Assembly (NCBI GenBank): GCA_021769545.1
Contig: JAETSS010000037.1
Span: 1 to 9,019 of the forward strand
Reading direction: 5' to 3'
Source: Eubacterium sp.
GTDB lineage: Bacteria > Bacillota_A > Clostridia > Peptostreptococcales > Anaerovoracaceae
Length of the DNA: 9,019 nt
This document shows, in pieces, positions 6,011 to 9,019 of this stretch. The notes beneath the pieces were generated by a model that saw only the letters and a list, made by a program, of their open reading frames with translations, searched no databases and was not told the DNA's origin. Positions within the stretch are counted from its first letter, which is position 1. Each line of letters begins with the position of its first letter. Made by a program: the position numbers and the translations under genes.

Positions 6011-6631
6011 ATGAAAAGAGGTTACTTCATATCATTTGAAGGTGTTGACGGTTCGGGCAAATCCACCCAGATACAAAAGCTTAAAAGCTTTCTTGAAGAA
6101 AAAGGTTATCAGGTGGTACTGACAAGGGAGCCGGGCGGAACGGAAATAGGTGAAAAAATCAGACGGATAATCTTGGATCCGGATAACAAAAAAATGACTC
6201 ATATGACGGAAGCCTTTCTTTATGCGGCTTCCCGTGCTCAACATGTGGAGGAGATCATAAAGCCTGCAATAGATACGGGCAAGATCGTCATCTGCGACAG
6301 ATTCGTCGATTCCAGCATAGCATATCAGGGCTATGGCAGACAGCTGGGAGACAGCGTAAGCATCATCAACGGATATGCCGTGGCAGGATATGTTCCCGAT
6401 ATCACTTTTCTCATGAAGGTCAAGCCCAACGTGGGGAACGACAGGATAAAAAACAGACCTAAAGACAGGATCGAGTTGGAAAACGAGGAGTTTTACAGCA
6501 GGGTCCATGAAGGATATGAAAAACTGGAGGAATCCTTCCCTGAAAGGATAATAGGGATAGATGCTTCACAGACTATAGAGAAGATCGAAGAAAACATAAT
6601 CGCTCATGTCAGGGAGCTGATCAAAGGATAG
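6011..6631 (+). CDS. tmk: Thymidylate kinase (dTMP kinase)
   Basis: This 206-residue cytoplasmic enzyme phosphorylates dTMP to dTDP with ATP, a required step of dTTP synthesis. The P-loop GVDGSGKST lies at 11-19, TREPGGT at 38-44, the DRF motif of the dTMP site at 96-98 followed by SSIAYQGYGR (101-110), and the lid region (KNRPKDRIELE) at about 147-157. The length is typical. The start at 6011 fits the family N-terminus, but there is no clear Shine-Dalgarno site; AGAGG lies too far upstream. Translation probably depends on coupling to the gene that ends 2 bases before it. The next gene, holB, has its ribosome binding site (AAAGGA, 6623-6628) inside the last tmk codons. Confidence 0.97.
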   Translation: MKRGYFISFEGVDGSGKSTQIQKLKSFLEEKGYQVVLTREPGGTEIGEKIRRIILDPDNKKMTHMTEAFLYAASRAQHVEEIIKPAIDTGKIVICDRFVDSSIAYQGYGRQLGDSVSIINGYAVAGYVPDITFLMKVKPNVGNDRIKNRPKDRIELENEEFYSRVHEGYEKLEESFPERIIGIDASQTIEKIEENIIAHVRELIKG

Positions 6632-6635
6632 ATAT

Positions 6636-7448
6636 ATGCACTTCACACAGCAGGATGAAAATATCAATTTAATAAAGCGACTTGACCATATCGTGGAAAA
6701 TGATAAGATTTCCCATGCGTATATTTTCGAAGGTCCGGGCTGTATAGATAAAAAGGCCTTTGCCGAGAGCTTTGTAAAGGGAATACTGTGCCCCGTGAAT
6801 GCAGGTGACGATTGCGGAAGATGCGGCATATGCCGCAAGATAGAGCACGGTAACCACGAGGACATCATCTACATAGCTGCCGACGGACGCTCCATAAAGG
6901 ACGCGGTCATAATAGATATGCAGGACAGCCTGAAAACCAAGCCCTTTGGAGACAGGCATATAGTGATAATAGAAGACAGCGATACGATGACGTTGAGAGC
7001 CCAGAACAGGCTCCTGAAAACGCTGGAGGAACCGCCGGGAAAGACGGTGATAATACTGCTTTCCGAAAACATGGAGAATCTTACACAGACGATACAGTCG
7101 CGATGTGTTAAATACAGGATAAATCATTTCGGCAGTGAAAATTATGATTTTATGATGGAAAAGGCTGAAAAGATAGCTGAAATGCTGCTGAAAAGAGAAG
7201 CCTTTTACAAGATAAAAAAAGAGGCGGATGATATCCTGGGAAACAGTGAAGAGGTCAGCGGTTTTCTGGATGCGCTGCAGGTGGTGTTCCGCAATATGCT
7301 TGTGAAAAAAGGCAAAGGGATATCGCTGTACAAAGAAGAAGACCTTATGAGAAACATCTACGCTGCTGAAACAGCGAGAAAACAGATCAAGGAAGGTGTT
7401 TCGCCGGCCTATGCCATAAAGAATTTACTTATAAAAATCGGAGGATAG
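6636..7448 (+). CDS. holB: DNA polymerase III delta' subunit (clamp loader), short form
   Basis: Delta' is the rigid, non-hydrolysing AAA+ subunit of the clamp loader that places the sliding clamp on primed DNA. Visible features are the degenerate P-loop (GPGCIDKKAFA, 33-43, lacking the GK[ST] needed for ATP), the four-cysteine zinc module C52-x7-C60-x2-C63-x2-C66, NRLLKTLEEPP at 124-134 and the SRC motif at 155-157, which supplies the arginine finger to a neighbouring subunit. At 270 residues it is shorter than many delta' proteins (about 320-330). The loss is in the C-terminal collar region, so oligomer contacts may be reduced; short forms are not rare in Firmicutes. The start at 6636 follows AAAGGA by 7 bases. 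The tmk-holB-ricT order supports holB over dnaX, which would be longer with an intact Walker A. Confidence 0.93.
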   Translation: MHFTQQDENINLIKRLDHIVENDKISHAYIFEGPGCIDKKAFAESFVKGILCPVNAGDDCGRCGICRKIEHGNHEDIIYIAADGRSIKDAVIIDMQDSLKTKPFGDRHIVIIEDSDTMTLRAQNRLLKTLEEPPGKTVIILLSENMENLTQTIQSRCVKYRINHFGSENYDFMMEKAEKIAEMLLKREAFYKIKKEADDILGNSEEVSGFLDALQVVFRNMLVKKGKGISLYKEEDLMRNIYAAETARKQIKEGVSPAYAIKNLLIKIGG

Positions 7449-7451
7449 ATC

Positions 7452-8384
7452 ATGACCAATGTAGTAGGTGTAAAGTTTAAGGATGCGGGAAAGCTTTACT
7501 ATTTCAGTCCCGGAAAGCTTCATGTGAAGGCGGGAGACAATGTTATAGTCGAAACGGCGAGAGGACTGGAGTTCGGGAAGGTCACCATGGGAGTGACGCA
7601 GATCAAGGAAAGCGAGCTGGTAGCGCCTCTTAAGAACATCATAAGGATAGCGACGGAGAAGGACAAGAAAAAGCACGCCGAGAATCTGGCAAAAAAGGAA
7701 GAAGCACTGAGACTCTGTCAGGAAAAGGTGGATGCGCATAAGCTTGAAATGAAGCTGATCGATGTGGAATATACCTTCGACAACAGCAAGATCGTATTTT
7801 ACTTTACGGCAGATGGAAGAGTTGATTTCAGAGAGCTTGTAAAGGATCTCGCGGCGATATTCAGGATGAGGATAGAGCTGAGACAGATCGGCGTAAGAGA
7901 TGAAGCGAAAATGCTGGGAGGCGTGGGAAATTGCGGACGAGGTCTGTGCTGCAATACGTGGCTTTCGGATTTCGAGCCTGTTTCCATCAAAATGGCAAAG
8001 GTGCAGAACCTGTCGCTGAATCCGTCTAAAATATCCGGCATATGTGGCAGACTGATGTGCTGCCTTAAGTTTGAAAACGAGGTGTATACACATCTTAAAA
8101 AGGGAATGCCTTCTGTCGGCGAGAGGATAAAGACGCCGGACGGTATGGCTATCGTTACCGATGTGAACATCCTTGAGAATATCATAAAAGTAAGACTAGT
8201 GGTGGAGCCCGGTTCCAAGGAGAAGGATGTGGAGGAAAAGCTCAGCACGGAGCTTTACAGCTACAAAAAAGAAGAGATAAGAAGGATCAATAAAAAGAAC
8301 CACCATAACAAAAAAAAGGAAGACGACCTTGCAGATATCGAGGGCGAGCTGCTGCAGGAAATAAAGGAGCTGATGAAGGACTGA
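7452..8384 (+). CDS. ricT: RicT (YaaT/PSP1-domain protein), iron-sulfur RicAFT complex subunit
   Basis: This 310-residue cytoplasmic PSP1-domain protein is the equivalent of B. subtilis YaaT/RicT. In that species RicT works with RicA (YmcA) and RicF (YlbF) in an iron-sulfur complex that directs RNase Y in maturing operon transcripts and affects competence, biofilm and sporulation. The N-terminal section starts MTNVVGVKFKDAGKLYYF. The PSP1 core holds the signature GGVGNCGRGLCCNTW (156-170) and SGICGRLMCCLKFE (195-208), giving six conserved cysteines at 161, 166, 167, 198, 203 and 204. The C-terminal end (about 275-290) is Lys-rich, with NKKKEDD. GGAGG at 7440-7444, overlapping the end of holB, is seven bases before the start. 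ricT following holB is the standard Firmicutes order; yabA, which follows it in Bacillus, is absent. Confidence 0.94.
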   Translation: MTNVVGVKFKDAGKLYYFSPGKLHVKAGDNVIVETARGLEFGKVTMGVTQIKESELVAPLKNIIRIATEKDKKKHAENLAKKEEALRLCQEKVDAHKLEMKLIDVEYTFDNSKIVFYFTADGRVDFRELVKDLAAIFRMRIELRQIGVRDEAKMLGGVGNCGRGLCCNTWLSDFEPVSIKMAKVQNLSLNPSKISGICGRLMCCLKFENEVYTHLKKGMPSVGERIKTPDGMAIVTDVNILENIIKVRLVVEPGSKEKDVEEKLSTELYSYKKEEIRRINKKNHHNKKKEDDLADIEGELLQEIKELMKD

Positions 8385-8385
8385 T

Positions 8386-9019
8386 ATGGAGAGAACTGAA
8401 AATATCGGATTCGGTGATCTCAAGCTCATACAGGATACGGAGGAGTTCTGCTACGGCATAGATGCCGTTATTCTGGCCGATTTTGCATGGAGCATCTGCG
8501 GAAGCTTTAAAAAAGCTGTAGATCTGGGGACGGGAACGGGCATAATACCTTTCATATTGAGCCATAAAAATGAAGATGCGAGCTTCATAGGCCTTGAGCT
8601 GCAGGAAAATTCCATCAGGATGGCCCAAAAGGGATGCAGCTTGAATTCTCTCGAAGATCGCATCAGCTTCGTGCAGGCGGACGTGGCTTCTCCTAATGAC
8701 GGTCTTCTGCGGGACATGCAGGCGGATATAGTCACCTGCAATCCGCCTTACTTTGCAAAGGGCGGCGGTATACCTGCGGAAAACAGCAGCAGATTCGCGG
8801 CACGTCATGAAACGACTGCGACGGTAGAGGATTTTATAAAGGTCGCAGCTGCCATTTTGAAGGGGAAAGGGCACTTTTTCATGGTTCATCGCCCTTCGCG
8901 ACTCGTGGATATATTTTACTTCTGCAGAAAACACGGACTGGAGCCCAAGGATATCAGGTATGTGGTGCCGAGAGCCGGTGAAAAGCCCAATATCGTTCTG
9001 ATACACTGCGTAGCGGGAG
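8386..9019 (+). CDS. TrmN6/YabB-type tRNA1(Val) adenine-N6 methyltransferase (3' truncated by window)
   Basis: The first 211 codons of a class I SAM-dependent methyltransferase, open to the window edge. It shows the SAM-binding motif DLGTGTGIIPFIL (46-58), the acidic motif II residue in GLELQENS (69-76), and NPPYF at 119-123. NPPY is the hallmark of amino-group (N6-adenine) methyltransferases. The opening with YGIDAVILADF (23-33) and the RFAARHETTATVEDF block (136-150) are characteristic of the TrmN6/YabB family, whose E. coli member methylates A37 of tRNA1(Val). Relatives are about 245-250 residues, so roughly 35-40 are missing here. ATG 8386 is one base after the ricT stop, with AAGGA at 8376-8380. 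In Bacillus the equivalent yabB lies in the same neighbourhood, with the rsmI-type yabC nearby; what follows here is out of view. Confidence 0.92.
   Translation, partial: MERTENIGFGDLKLIQDTEEFCYGIDAVILADFAWSICGSFKKAVDLGTGTGIIPFILSHKNEDASFIGLELQENSIRMAQKGCSLNSLEDRISFVQADVASPNDGLLRDMQADIVTCNPPYFAKGGGIPAENSSRFAARHETTATVEDFIKVAAAILKGKGHFFMVHRPSRLVDIFYFCRKHGLEPKDIRYVVPRAGEKPNIVLIHCVAG

Noticed and set aside
7425..8093. 222-codon minus-strand open frame
   Set aside because: It is a shadow of ricT on the opposite strand, with no recognisable domain or ribosome binding site.
8287..9006. 239-codon minus-strand open frame
   Set aside because: It is antisense to the clear TrmN6-type methyltransferase on the + strand, which has NPPY and GTGTG motifs. 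The product resembles no family.

Overview
The window looks like ordinary chromosome of a Gram-positive, low-to-mid-GC anaerobe, most likely a Clostridia member. The evidence is the rimO-pgsA-cinA-recA order, a tmk-holB-ricT-trmN6-like run, a DinR/LexA-type SOS box (GAAC-N4-GTTC) in front of recA, purine-rich Shine-Dalgarno sites, and an Rpn-nuclease tail of the type common in Clostridia. I cannot name the genus. Almost all of the coding sequence is on the + strand.

Layout. (1) 1-2229: a tight operon of the 3' end of rimO (ribosomal protein S12 methylthiotransferase), pgsA (phosphatidylglycerophosphate synthase) and cinA, closed by a bidirectional terminator at 2255-2303. (2) 2304-3955: an insertion between cinA and recA, which are often neighbours in Firmicutes. 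It holds a minus-strand 84-residue gene that is only the C-terminal tail of an Rpn-family nuclease, a roughly 260-base AT-rich interval with two divergent promoters, and an aldo/keto reductase with a two-cluster ferredoxin domain. (3) 3956-5300: recA with two promoter-like sites, a LexA box at the start of the second, and a strong terminator. (4) 5301-5510: a gene-free leader with an extended -10 promoter and a cluster of inverted and direct repeats. (5) 5511-9019: an operon of a small, very basic single-span membrane protein of unknown function, tmk, holB, ricT and a trmN6/yabB-type methyltransferase that runs off the end. Its genes are 1-4 bases apart.

How they work together. Region 1 is housekeeping: ribosome modification, phospholipid head-group synthesis and pyridine-nucleotide salvage. 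recA is the SOS-regulated repair gene. The last operon joins dTTP supply (tmk), the clamp loader (holB), a regulator of RNase Y processing (ricT) and tRNA modification.

The least ordinary parts are the orphan Rpn tail with its own promoter and ribosome binding site, the repeat cluster at 5363-5480, and the unknown basic membrane protein. No phage, transposase, CRISPR array, rRNA or tRNA was seen.
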